From Acidobacteriota bacterium (GTDB lineage Bacteria; Acidobacteriota; Terriglobia; Bryobacterales; Bryobacteraceae): a stretch of 58,456 bases of DNA. Positions 32,824-40,876 of this stretch are shown piece by piece (position 1 is the first letter of the stretch; each line of letters starts with the position of its first letter). A program made the position numbers and the translations under genes. The DNA lies in the NCBI GenBank assembly GCA_016201205.1, contig JACQDF010000176.1, forward strand, positions 1 through 58,456, given 5' to 3'. The notes beneath the pieces are model-generated. The model was not told where the DNA came from. It made no database searches and worked only from the letters and a program-made list of their open reading frames with translations.

Positions 32824-33344
32824 ATGAGCAAATCCGCAACGAGCCCTGCTTGGATCAACGCGTCTGTTCTCACCGGTGCGGGATTTTTCATCTTCGCGTT
32901 GGTCTTGTCAGCGGTATTCGACCCAAAGATCCGGGTGCTGCATGTGCTCCAGGCGTTGATTTACATTACATTGCAGTGATTGTGCTGACGCGCAAGAACA
33001 GCGCGTGGGGATTCGGCGCGGGCTGCATCATCGCCGCTTTTTGGAATTACATCAACCTCTTCGTTTCGACGTTTGTCACAAGGCTGGGCTGGAACAACTC
33101 TCGACTCTGCTTCGAACGGGTCAACTCCACAGACCCGATCTGTTGATCGCGGTGATCGCCGCCGGCGGCCATTTCCTGCTCATCATCGCCTGCCTCGCCG
33201 GATTCCTCCGCACGGCGTCCGGGAGCTCGGCGATGGGGCCAATTTATAGCTGGCGGCGCTCTGGCCGTGGGCTACTTCGTCGTGATCGTCATCACCACCG
33301 GCCCGCAATACATTGGCCTGTTGAAACGAGTATTCCGGTTGTAG
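32824..33344 (+). pseudogene. Small membrane-protein gene with several frameshifts
   Basis: The product can be reassembled from three frames: SWINASVLTGAGFF-type start (ATG 32824) with FIFALVLSAVFDPKIRVLHV; then AVIVLTRKNSAWGFGAGCII and AAFWNYINLFVSTF; then LLIAVIAAGGHFLLIIACLA; finally GQFIAGGALAVGYFVVIVIT and TTGPQYIGLLKRVFRL to TAG 33342-33344. That gives about 170 residues with four membrane segments. The first shift coincides with a 5-bp tandem duplication (TTACATTACA, 32961-32970); others lie near 33079 and 33225. It is a decayed gene; its function was not recognised. Confidence 0.7.
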
Positions 33345-33843
<499 letters not shown>

Positions 33844-33975
33844 TCAGGTGGTCACTTGCAATCGCTCCGCTGCAACCTCGGAGAACTTCCGGCCATCCGA
33901 TGAGTTGCCTCCCTTGCCACTGAACTCCTCGAAGAGCCGGACGCTCACGTCGCAGCACCTCGGATCCAGTTCCAT
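33844..33975 (-). pseudogene. C-terminal fragment of a DNA (N4/N6) methyltransferase
   Basis: The minus-strand frame reads HLMELDPRCCDVSVRLFEEF then SGKGGNSSDGRKFSE and ends TGA at 33844. This closely resembles the end of phage- and plasmid-type DNA methylases, which finish with a Met-Glu-x-Asp-Pro-x-Tyr-Cys-Asp-Val-x-x-x-Arg-Trp-Glu-x-Phe-Thr-Gly pattern. No upstream catalytic portion (DPPY/SPPY motif) is present within the following kilobase. A relic of a mobile element or restriction-modification gene. Confidence 0.6.
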
Positions 33976-34082
33976 GAGGTGCGCCTGCCGCCCGGGCGAG
34001 GCCTACGTCACCGACCTGCCTCTCCGGACGTTGATGCGTTGCCGCCCTTGGCCTCCCGCGGGAACGATACAATCTTTGGGTT

Positions 34083-34496
34083 ATGGCCCGAAGAAGAAAC
34101 TTCCTCCAATCCTTTGCGGCGATGCCCGCTCTGCTGATGGCCCAAGGCGGCAATCGCATCCCCAACGCGGCGCTTTCCGAGCAGCAATCCAAGCTCACCA
34201 ACGAGCCCTTCGGCGACCTGCGCATCTACTACGAAGGGTCCACGGATCAGGTGAAGTCGATGACAGCCGGCAGCCTGAAGCTGAAGCCCGGCATGAGCCC
34301 TCATCCGCCGCACAGCCACCCGGAAGAAGAATTTCTGCTCATCACCGAAGGGACCGGCGAGATCTTTGTCGACGGCAAGACCGCGAAAGCGGGCCCTGGT
34401 CTGATGATGTACTGCGCCGCCAACAAGCTTCACGGCATCAAGAACACGGGCACGGCGCCATTGCTGTTCTTCTTTTACAAGTGGAAGGTGTCCTGA
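34083..34496 (+). CDS. Exported cupin-domain protein
   Basis: A 137-aa protein with a short Tat-like N-terminus (MARRRNFLQSFAAMPALLMA) and one conserved barrel. Cupin motif 1 is GMSPHPPHSHPEEEFLLITE (His-x-His-x4-Glu metal ligands) and motif 2 is GPGLMMYCAANKLHGIKNTG (His ligand). Enzymatic dioxygenase or isomerase activity or ligand sensing is possible; the substrate is unknown. It stands alone, with the eroded region upstream and the opposite-strand operon downstream. Confidence 0.85.
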   Translation: MARRRNFLQSFAAMPALLMAQGGNRIPNAALSEQQSKLTNEPFGDLRIYYEGSTDQVKSMTAGSLKLKPGMSPHPPHSHPEEEFLLITEGTGEIFVDGKTAKAGPGLMMYCAANKLHGIKNTGTAPLLFFFYKWKVS

Positions 34497-34513
34497 TCGA
34501 AGCTGGCGGCTTC

Positions 34514-35383
34514 TCAGCCAGGCGTCACTGCGTGGCGCCGCTGCCGCGCCGGGCGGTCGCGGACCTCCACCAACCGCGGCGTCGAGTCGCCGCAGCCGCA
34601 GACGGCTGTCTCCAGCCGGGCTGACATCTCGGTTCCCATTCGCAGCAGCGTGTAATCGCTGCAATCGAGGCAGGTCAGCAACGCCTCGCCATCAGGCGAA
34701 GCTGTTTCGAAGATCGCATTGTCGGACCGGATGTGCAGGCCGTCGTGGGCGTCGCACTCTGCCGCCAGCAACTCCCGCGAGAAGCCGCGGAATTGTTCGA
34801 ACAGGGGAACCTGGAAGGCTCGCCAAAGCAGATCACGGTCGGCCGCATTGAGGCAGCCATGCCGCAGCCCGGTGAAAGCGATCACCGCGGTACACAGCGA
34901 ATCCAGACGCACTTTTTCGTTCAGAACCTCGCGCGCCAGCCATACCAGCCGGCTCACGGGCCCGGCTAGCGCCGCGGGGCGGTATTCTTCGAGGTCCTCC
35001 AGCGTGAGGTAATTGAACGAGCACACGTCCTCGGCCTCCTCGACCGGGTCCCCCAGCAGCGCGATCCGGCCCATCCGCTCGAGCGGGCGCTCCAGTCTCG
35101 GAGGCCGCACTGCGCCCCCTTGCCAGTTGTAGAATTCGGCCGGATTGCGGAGGAAGATCTCCAGGACAACAGGAGGGATCTTCTCGAGAAGCGAAGGCAG
35201 GTGCCGTTCATCACGCGGGGCGCATGCGGGCAGCCCGACTCTCCGGCGGCGGTAGTAGCCGCACTCGGCGGCCTGCTTGAGCAGCCGGTCCAACCGCTCC
35301 AGGCGCAGGTTCTTCGGTTGGGCGGGCGTCCCGTTTCGCCAGCGTATGGTGCAGCGCATCTCATATGTATGAGTGAGCCGCAC
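34514..35383 (-). CDS. Protein of unknown function, faintly PaaK/F390-synthetase-like
   Basis: A 289-aa protein with codon use like its neighbours. Its ends recall adenylate-forming PaaK-type enzymes: RLERLDRLLKQAAECGYYRR near the start and GEALLTCLDCSDYTLLRMGT plus CGCGDSTPRLVEVRDRPARQ near the end. The central AMP-binding motifs are not present, so activity as a ligase is unlikely. It is the last gene of the kinase-regulator-amidohydrolase operon, 22 bp after the amidohydrolase stop. GTG 35383 is used; ATG 35359 is an alternative. Confidence 0.6.
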   Translation of the reverse strand: MRLTHTYEMRCTIRWRNGTPAQPKNLRLERLDRLLKQAAECGYYRRRRVGLPACAPRDERHLPSLLEKIPPVVLEIFLRNPAEFYNWQGGAVRPPRLERPLERMGRIALLGDPVEEAEDVCSFNYLTLEDLEEYRPAALAGPVSRLVWLAREVLNEKVRLDSLCTAVIAFTGLRHGCLNAADRDLLWRAFQVPLFEQFRGFSRELLAAECDAHDGLHIRSDNAIFETASPDGEALLTCLDCSDYTLLRMGTEMSARLETAVCGCGDSTPRLVEVRDRPARQRRHAVTPG

Positions 35384-35405
35384 GCGCCAAATTTCTCGGC
35401 CTGTT

Positions 35406-36323
35406 TTACCGGCTTAATAGTTGCTCCAGGTTTTCTCCGAGGATGCGGCTGGCATCCTGGACCGAGACCCCGATCTGGTGGAGAGCGGTTGTCTGCTGCT
35501 CGAAAATCCCGCTCTGCCAGCCGCGCGGAAAAAAGGAGGAGTCCGTCCCGAACAGCAGCCGTCCCGGGCCGGCCACGTCGAGAGCCCGGCGAAACACTTG
35601 CGCAAGGGTCCATTCTCCCTCCAGGTAGCGCGTCCAGCTATTGCTGCTGGACGTGTCCAGGTAGACATTCGGGCATAGATCCGCCAGCATGAGCGCTTCG
35701 CGGAAGAAGCCCGCGCCAAAGTGCGGAACGATGAAGCGCACATTGGGATAGCGAAGCGCAACGGAGTGCAGATCGATGGGATTGGAAAAGCGCATGTCAA
35801 AAGGAGAAGGGAGGTCCAGCTTCTTCCGTACGCCGACTGTCAGCACTCCGCAATGCACGAAGATGACCGGGGACGGTGTCTGGGCGACCGCTTCGAGGAA
35901 AGCCCGCACTAGAGGATTCTCGAGGGAGTAGCGGTGCATCACCGGGAAGAGGCACGGCACCCGCAGTGGCCCGGAGTTGAGGGCCGCGCACGCGCGTTCG
36001 CCGGCGCCTTCCACGGCAGGATTCACCATGAAAAAGCCGTGGAAGCGTCCGGGACACGCAGCCACGGCGGCGCTGACGGAGGATTCATCGCCAGGCAGGC
36101 TTGCGATCAGCGCCGCCCGCGCCACGCCCCGGGCATCTAATTCCGCTGCCCACCGGTTCGCCAGCCTGGCGGGATCTTCCGGAGGCATCTCCCAGCCGAG
36201 CGCGTCGCCCATCGCTTCCAGAGTCAGTCCGGGCTTCTGTTGCGCAAGCAAGCGGAAAAAGCCATGAGAGAAGAAGTGGACATGGGCATCGGAAACGGCC
36301 AGGTCTCCCCACCGGGTCTGCAT
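35406..36323 (-). CDS. Amidohydrolase-family (Amidohydro_2) TIM-barrel protein
   Basis: A 305-aa metal-dependent hydrolase or decarboxylase of the ACMS-decarboxylase/amidohydrolase-2 group. Metal-ligand motifs: VSDAHVHFFSHGF (His-x-His), FVHCG, RFIVPHFGAGFFREAL and LLFGTDSSFFPRGW (Asp). The ATG lies one base after the stop of the response-regulator gene (TGAGATG), so translation is coupled. Placing a catabolic hydrolase inside a two-component operon suggests that the pair regulates or senses its substrate; this is inference. Substrate is unknown. Confidence 0.85.
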   Translation of the reverse strand: MQTRWGDLAVSDAHVHFFSHGFFRLLAQQKPGLTLEAMGDALGWEMPPEDPARLANRWAAELDARGVARAALIASLPGDESSVSAAVAACPGRFHGFFMVNPAVEGAGERACAALNSGPLRVPCLFPVMHRYSLENPLVRAFLEAVAQTPSPVIFVHCGVLTVGVRKKLDLPSPFDMRFSNPIDLHSVALRYPNVRFIVPHFGAGFFREALMLADLCPNVYLDTSSSNSWTRYLEGEWTLAQVFRRALDVAGPGRLLFGTDSSFFPRGWQSGIFEQQTTALHQIGVSVQDASRILGENLEQLLSR

Positions 36324-36324
36324 C

Positions 36325-37014
36325 TCAGCTTACCTGGGGCGGCTCGGTGGAAAGCGCGCTGGCAAACCGCGTAAGGCCCGCGGCCAGCGCCAACTGCGTC
36401 AAACCGGCCACGTTGCTCACACCAAGCTTTTTCATCATCGTCTTGCGATAGCTGCGCACTGTTTGCAGACCGAGATCCAGCAGCACGGCGATTTCCTTGC
36501 TCGTCTTGCCTTCCGCCACCAGACGCAGCACCTGTAACTCCCGCGGCGAAAGACCCTCCAGCGCCTGCGGCGCTCTCCTTTCCTCGAGCTCCCCCCGCTT
36601 GACGCGGTTCAGCAGGCGGTTGGAAACCCGCGGGCTCAGGTAGGATCCGCCGCTCACGACAATGCGCAAGGCATCGAGCAGATCATTGTCGGAGGCCGTT
36701 TTGAGTACGAAGGCATGCGCACCCGAGCGGATGGCGCTGACCACTGAGTTCTCGTCATCGTACATCGACAGCACGATGATCTTGGTGCCCGGCCGGTGCC
36801 GAACGATCTCCGTGGTTGCCTCAATGCCATTCAGCTTGGGCATTCCGATGTCCACCAGAACAATGTCGGGCTTCAGATTCTTGGCAAGCAGGATCACCTC
36901 CGCTCCGTCCTCTGCTTCGCCAATGACTTGGAATTCCTCATGCGCTTTGAGGATGGCCTTGATTCCATCGCGCATGATCTTGTGGTCGTCGGCGAGCAGA
37001 ATCGTATGCGGCAT
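36325..37014 (-). CDS. NarL/LuxR-type response regulator
   Basis: A 229-aa regulator. The receiver domain reads TILLADDHKIMRDGIKAILK with the phospho-accepting Asp in PDIVLVDIGMPKLNG (about residue 54) and the switch Thr/Ser-Lys near FVLKTASD. The C-terminal LuxR HTH is LSPRELQVLRLVAEGKTSKE then IAVLLDLGLQTVRSYRKTMM. The start at 37014 is chosen because AAGG lies between the kinase stop and this ATG. Partner of the upstream kinase; likely controls the operon that contains both. Confidence 0.94.
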   Translation of the reverse strand: MPHTILLADDHKIMRDGIKAILKAHEEFQVIGEAEDGAEVILLAKNLKPDIVLVDIGMPKLNGIEATTEIVRHRPGTKIIVLSMYDDENSVVSAIRSGAHAFVLKTASDNDLLDALRIVVSGGSYLSPRVSNRLLNRVKRGELEERRAPQALEGLSPRELQVLRLVAEGKTSKEIAVLLDLGLQTVRSYRKTMMKKLGVSNVAGLTQLALAAGLTRFASALSTEPPQVS

Positions 37015-37022
37015 GGTCGCCT

Positions 37023-37745
37023 TCACTTGCCTTTCTCTGAACAAGCGGCCTCATCGACGCGGCCTGTCGTCCCTCCGGGATGGCGGTACAGCGCCTCGAG
37101 TACCGTTCCCTGGCCAGGGACGCTTTCGAGCGTACATTCCAGACCCGCGCGGGCAGCGCGGTGGAACATCCAGGGAAGACCGAGCCCCTTCTGCTGAGCC
37201 AGCGTTTCTTCCACGTTAAAGCCGACGCCGTTATCGCGCACCTCGAGACGGACGCCATCCTGCACGGGTTGCAGCACGGCTTCAATCAGGGTGGCCTGCG
37301 AATGCCTCACCGCGTTTTGGAGGGCCTGCTCGGCCACCTGGTACACCGCGCCGGCGACGGCGGGCGGCAGTTGCACTCGGGTGTCCATCAGGCAGCGAAT
37401 GGTCGCCGGCGAAGAATCCCGCAGGCGTCCGACGAGCACGTCGAGTGAGTACCGCAGGCCCGAGCGTTGCACCAGATTCGTATCCAGCTCATAGCTGAGC
37501 CGGCGGACCTGATCGATCGCTTGTTCCAGGAGCTGTTGCACCTCGGCGGTCCGGGCGGCGATCTCCGGATTCCCGGTGGCGTAATCCTGCCGCACCAGAT
37601 CGAGCTGCATTCCTACCACGGTGAGCACCTGGCCGACCTCCTCGTGCAGGACGCGGGCCACGCGATACAGCTCGTCCTGGTTGCGGCTGAGCGCGTCAAT
37701 CAGCCTGGCGGCCAGCCCGTCCCCCGATGAGACATTTCCAGCCAT
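37023..37745 (-). CDS. NarX-like cytoplasmic histidine kinase (HisKA_3)
   Basis: A 240-aa kinase without membrane segments or a recognisable sensor domain. The HisKA_3 helix is YRVARVLHEEVGQVLTVVGM (phospho-His about residue 35). The HATPase domain shows AEQALQNAVRHSQAT (N box), VRDNGVGFN (G1) and KGLGLPWMFHRA (G2). The signal must come through a partner or the cytoplasm. It opens the minus-strand operon that continues with the response regulator, an amidohydrolase and an unknown protein. Confidence 0.92.
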   Translation of the reverse strand: MAGNVSSGDGLAARLIDALSRNQDELYRVARVLHEEVGQVLTVVGMQLDLVRQDYATGNPEIAARTAEVQQLLEQAIDQVRRLSYELDTNLVQRSGLRYSLDVLVGRLRDSSPATIRCLMDTRVQLPPAVAGAVYQVAEQALQNAVRHSQATLIEAVLQPVQDGVRLEVRDNGVGFNVEETLAQQKGLGLPWMFHRAARAGLECTLESVPGQGTVLEALYRHPGGTTGRVDEAACSEKGK

Positions 37746-38090
37746 TTTTGTTTAAGCCATCATGCAACACATTCGTTCTGAAAGGCAAGGGGTCGCAGCG
37801 GATGGCTGGCCCCAGCCTTAGCGGGGCGTGTGACAAGGTGGCCTGGCGGCTGAAGCCGGACTGCTCCGCTAACTTAACTAGGCACATCTTGGCCTAACCA
37901 TTTTCCAAGTGCGTGCTGCCTATGCCCGCTAGACAAACCGGCGCGGTTTACTGGGCAGGATTGGGAAGTGGCGCGTGCCGTTTGGGAGGAGGAGAGGACC
38001 ATCCCTGAGGCAGCAAGCAACGTTCGCGTGCTTGCTCAAATGCTTCAGACGTATCAGCTGTCCCAAAGGAGCCAACGAAGGAGAACCACA

Positions 38091-39872
38091 ATGCAGGAGA
38101 AACTTGCTATGTCTTCCGTAGAGTTGTTGAAAAGGGCTCTCTTTTCAAAGGACGAGCGGCTTTTGGACGAACTGCGTCACCGCTCGAAAGAGGTTCTCAG
38201 AGATCTGGATGCCTCCTCCGCTGCAGATGTGGACGTAGATCTTGAACAGGTAGATCCGGAGTGGCTGGCCCAGGTGTATGGCGCCATCGCCGATGCGGAA
38301 CAGATCTCGGCAGAAGATGAGTCCTCCGTGCAGGCACTGCTTCAGGCAAGCGTCAAGGAGGAATCCTCGATCGGATATGCCTTTCGAGACGCGTTAATGC
38401 CGGCGCTGCCGGAGCGCTTGAGAGATTTCCCTGCTTGGTTTGGCTTCCTCGATAGAGTCGAGGAGGAAGAGCAGCGGGAACTGCTAGCGACTCCCGCCGC
38501 GCAAGCAGGCATGCCCTATTCGGAGGAACTGAGCATTTACGGGATAACCCCCCTCACGATCTTTTATGCCACGGAGGGGATGTCCATGGTCGTGGACCGC
38601 CTGATGGATTACAAGGCTGTTAACGAGGGTGCCCCAATTCTCCTTTCGCTTAACCCACAGGGTTTCTCTGACAAGTATCAGGTCCTCGAGCCTCGTATGG
38701 TTGTCAGAGAGATTGAGCAGGTGGCAGAGTGCCCGAAAAAAACCGCCCAAGCCTTGCTCCCATGGTTGATCGAAGCGGCTCAGTATCGCCCTTTCCTTTT
38801 TCGGAATCTGGAGGCACGGCCAGAGTGTGAGGCGGTCCTACTCAGACGGACCCAGCAAAACTACTCCAATGTGTACCAATGCTGGGGCCTGTCGCGGGGC
38901 GTATCCGTTCAGGTTCCCGTGGCTGCGGTGCACAGGCTGAGTGGTCGGCGATTAGGCCCTTCATGTAACATCCCAAGCATGGCTCTGGCCGCCGGCGCCA
39001 AGCTCGGCCCCTATGAGATTCTTGCCCCACTGGGGGCGGGGGGCATGGGAGAGGTGTATCGGGCGCGAGACCCGCGGCTGGGCCGGGAAGTGGCCGTTAA
39101 GGTCCTGCCGGAGCATCTCTCCCAGACTGCGCTGGCGCCGTTTAAGCGGGAGGCCCGGGTGGTAGCAGCCTTGTCGCATCCCAACATTATGGCGCTCTAC
39201 GATGTCGGCGCGGAGCAAGGCGTTTCCTATGCGGTGACGGAGTTGCTGGAAGGGGAAACGCTGCGCAGCCGACTGGCGGGCTCGGCGATAAGCTGGCCTA
39301 AGGCAGTGGAAATCGGGGTGGCGCTGGCGGAGGGCTTGGCGGCGGCCCACTCCAAGCGAATCATCCATCGGGACCTGAAACCGGAAAACATCTTCCTGAC
39401 CTCCGACGGGCGGGTGAAGATCCTGGACTTCGGTTTGGCGCGAGTCGTCGCCGTGACGCCGGAGGCCGAAACCGCCACCGAACCCGGCGCGGTCATGGGC
39501 ACTGTCGGGTATATGTCGCCCGAGCAGGTGCGGGGTGAGCAAGTCGGGCCGCCCAGCGACATCTTTTCCCTCGGCTGCGTCCTCTATGAGATGATCGCCG
39601 GGCGGCGTGCCTTCAGCCGGCCCACGGCGTCGGAGACGCTATCGCCCATCCTGCGAGACGAGCCGCCGGAACTGGGAATCCAGATCCCGCCGGAGCTCGA
39701 CCGGGTCATTCGCCATTCCCTCGAGAAAAACCCCGGCGAGCGCTTTCAGTCGGCCCGCGATCTGGCCTTCGCCCTCAAGGCGATCTTAAGTGGCTCGCCC
39801 CTGCCCTCCGGGTCCCGTGCCATCGATTCCATTGCCGTCTTGCCCTTTGATCCCTGGCGCTCTCCGAGCTGA
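38091..39872 (+). CDS. Chimeric ORF: unknown N-terminal region joined to a truncated Ser/Thr protein kinase
   Basis: A 593-aa reading frame. The start at 38091 (MQEKLAMSSVELLKRALFSK) follows AAGGAG by 8 bases. Residues 1-~290 are acidic and helical with conserved-looking stretches (FGFLDRVEEEEQRELLATPA; YGITPLTIFYATEGMSMVVD) that I do not recognise. At about residue 297 (ATG 38979) a complete eukaryote-like kinase begins: GPYEILAPLGAGGMGEVYRA, VAVKVLPE, IIHRDLKPENIFLTSDGRVK, ILDFGLARV, GTVGYMSPEQVRG. Acidobacterial kinases usually start at that Met-Ala-Leu-x-x-Gly point and continue after AIDSIAVLPF into a long sensor region. Here the protein ends 7 residues later. So both genes seem truncated and joined in frame; a true fusion is the alternative. 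Confidence 0.75.
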   Translation: MQEKLAMSSVELLKRALFSKDERLLDELRHRSKEVLRDLDASSAADVDVDLEQVDPEWLAQVYGAIADAEQISAEDESSVQALLQASVKEESSIGYAFRDALMPALPERLRDFPAWFGFLDRVEEEEQRELLATPAAQAGMPYSEELSIYGITPLTIFYATEGMSMVVDRLMDYKAVNEGAPILLSLNPQGFSDKYQVLEPRMVVREIEQVAECPKKTAQALLPWLIEAAQYRPFLFRNLEARPECEAVLLRRTQQNYSNVYQCWGLSRGVSVQVPVAAVHRLSGRRLGPSCNIPSMALAAGAKLGPYEILAPLGAGGMGEVYRARDPRLGREVAVKVLPEHLSQTALAPFKREARVVAALSHPNIMALYDVGAEQGVSYAVTELLEGETLRSRLAGSAISWPKAVEIGVALAEGLAAAHSKRIIHRDLKPENIFLTSDGRVKILDFGLARVVAVTPEAETATEPGAVMGTVGYMSPEQVRGEQVGPPSDIFSLGCVLYEMIAGRRAFSRPTASETLSPILRDEPPELGIQIPPELDRVIRHSLEKNPGERFQSARDLAFALKAILSGSPLPSGSRAIDSIAVLPFDPWRSPS

Positions 39873-40257
39873 ATCGGCATGCCGGGTTTGCGGCGTCGGC
39901 TGCTGCACGCCATCCTCAGAACCACGCCGCCGGTCGGGCGCATCGACCTTCTCTGCAAGGACCCAAAGGGAAGTCTCGTACTGGCTCGGTTGCGGCCAAA
40001 GGGCGCTGTACAATGTGGCGAGCAGTGCCAAGGCGGCCCGGTTCGGGCTTCCAGCAGCGCACAGCGCCCCGGCAAACACGCCGGCGGCAGCCTAACGAAC
40101 TAAGATTAAGGATTCCTGTCGCGCGTAAGCCGCGACCGGTCGGTGTGGATTCGAGGTATGGTGTGGCACCGCTTGCGGTTGAGCGCCCAAGCCGTTGGGT
40201 ACCTGCCGGGCCGCACCTCAGACGGCGGTGATAACCTGATCGCGGTAAACTGAGGTC
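39873..40257. other. Intergenic stretch without supported gene
   Basis: About 385 bp after the kinase. Open frames on both strands are short and low quality. A plus-strand stretch GRIDLLCKDPKGSLVLARLR (about 39937-39996) recalls the nuclease core of NucS-like proteins but lacks the following catalytic residues. Likely decayed sequence. Confidence 0.4.
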
Positions 40258-40431
40258 GTGCCCACCCTGCTGAGGGTCCGCGGTTATCGGTTCTTTTTCT
40301 TCAGCTTGGAGGGTCGCGAGCCACCACACATGCACGTGGCTCATGGGGGGAGGTACGCGAAGTTTTGGCTATTGGGCAATTGGGCAACGAATTGGGTCCT
40401 GTCTCTCCCTACCCGTCGGGCAGACGCATGA
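40258..40431 (+). pseudogene. DUF4160 protein, C-terminally truncated
   Basis: GTG 40258 begins VPTLLRVRGYRFFFFSLEGR then EPPHMHVAHGGRYAKFWL, a clear DUF4160 domain (conserved Pro-Pro-His-x-His-Val). After KFWL the expected tail is replaced by LGNWATNWVLSLPTRRADA and a stop. The family normally has about 80-90 residues; this has 57. DUF4160 genes are usually followed by DUF2442 on the same strand; here the DUF2442 gene is inverted and overlaps the 3' end. Confidence 0.72.
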
Positions 40432-40654
40432 AATGCTCAGGCTGTAATAGGCTGGCGACCAGGATGTCTTCGTCGATGGCTTCCCAGTGAATGCCGATGC
40501 CTCCGCCGATCAGCTCCCACTCTGCCCTTTGTTTCGGACTGGCGGCAAGAAGTCTCGGAAACCAGGCGAGCGGTACCGAGACTACCCGCCCATCAGCGAG
40601 AACGATTGTCAGTGCATGAGCCTGTGGACCTGGCGAACAATCGTGGGTTCGCGG
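40409..40654 (-). CDS. DUF2442 protein (5' end uncertain)
   Basis: The minus-strand frame reads HALTIVLADGRVVSVPLAWF, PRLLAASPKQRAEWELIGGG, IGIHWEAIDEDILVASLLQP, EHFMRLPDG and stops at 40409. This is a typical full-length DUF2442 core, a presumed partner of DUF4160 in a toxin-antitoxin-like pair. The frame is open back to 40654 but has no ATG/GTG there; an ATG in another frame (about 40680) suggests the 5' end is shifted or rearranged. It lies tail-to-tail with the truncated DUF4160, the opposite of the usual tandem order. Confidence 0.65.
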   Translation of the reverse strand, partial: PRTHDCSPGPQAHALTIVLADGRVVSVPLAWFPRLLAASPKQRAEWELIGGGIGIHWEAIDEDILVASLLQPEHFMRLPDG

Positions 40655-40748
40655 TCACGAGCTCACTGAGATTCGAAAGATCATGATTGAGAATGGAAAG
40701 CAGTGAAGTGACGGCGGTCGACGTCTCGTGCAAAGCCGATGCTTGCCC

Positions 40749-40792
40749 AATTCATTGCCAATACATTGCCAATTATTGCCAATTCATTGCCT
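40749..40792. repeat. Four tandem ATTGCC boxes at 10-11 bp spacing abutting a promoter
   Basis: ATTGCC occurs at 40754, 40765, 40775 and 40786, each followed by AA or TT, giving spacings of 11, 10 and 11 bp, i.e. the same face of the helix. The last box runs directly into the -35 hexamer TTGACA. This arrangement suits cooperative binding of a regulator or an activator. Confidence 0.7.
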
Positions 40793-40820
40793 TGACACCC
40801 TTCCGGACATGCAATAGAAT
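40792..40820 (+). promoter_or_regulatory. Consensus sigma70 promoter
   Basis: TTGACA (40792-40797), 17-bp spacer, TAGAAT (40815-40820). The expected start of transcription is near 40827, about 50 bp upstream of the Gfo/Idh ATG, with GGGAGG at about 40867 as ribosome site. Confidence 0.75.
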
Positions 40821-40876
40821 TTACTCCACCCGAGTGCACAGTAGCGGCTGAGGGAAGGACCTTCGGGAGGACTCTT

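Noticed and set aside
32414-32891. Minus-strand open frames opposite hicA and the following spacer
   Set aside because: They overlap the recognisable HicA sequence in antisense, and several frames in the spacer are equally open, so none is preferred.
37746-38090. Extended N-terminus (from 37968) for the kinase-fusion ORF, or a small gene upstream
   Set aside because: The strong AAGGAG site at about 38077-38082 favours ATG 38091; the upstream extension has no ribosome site. The rest of the gap shows nothing convincing.
39786-40079. Minus-strand ORF with a hydrophobic N-terminus after the kinase gene
   Set aside because: No ribosome site, ends antisense to the kinase 3' end and shows no family motif; the hydrophobic stretch can arise from an antisense frame.
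39879-40103. Possible NucS-like nuclease fragment (GRIDLLCKDPKGSLV)
   Set aside because: Short similarity to the nuclease-fold strand only; the following catalytic Glu-x-Lys is absent and the frame is low quality.
40749-40792. ATTGCC tandem array as a CRISPR or VNTR
   Set aside because: Units are only 10-11 bp with no spacers, and their position next to the -35 box fits regulator sites better.
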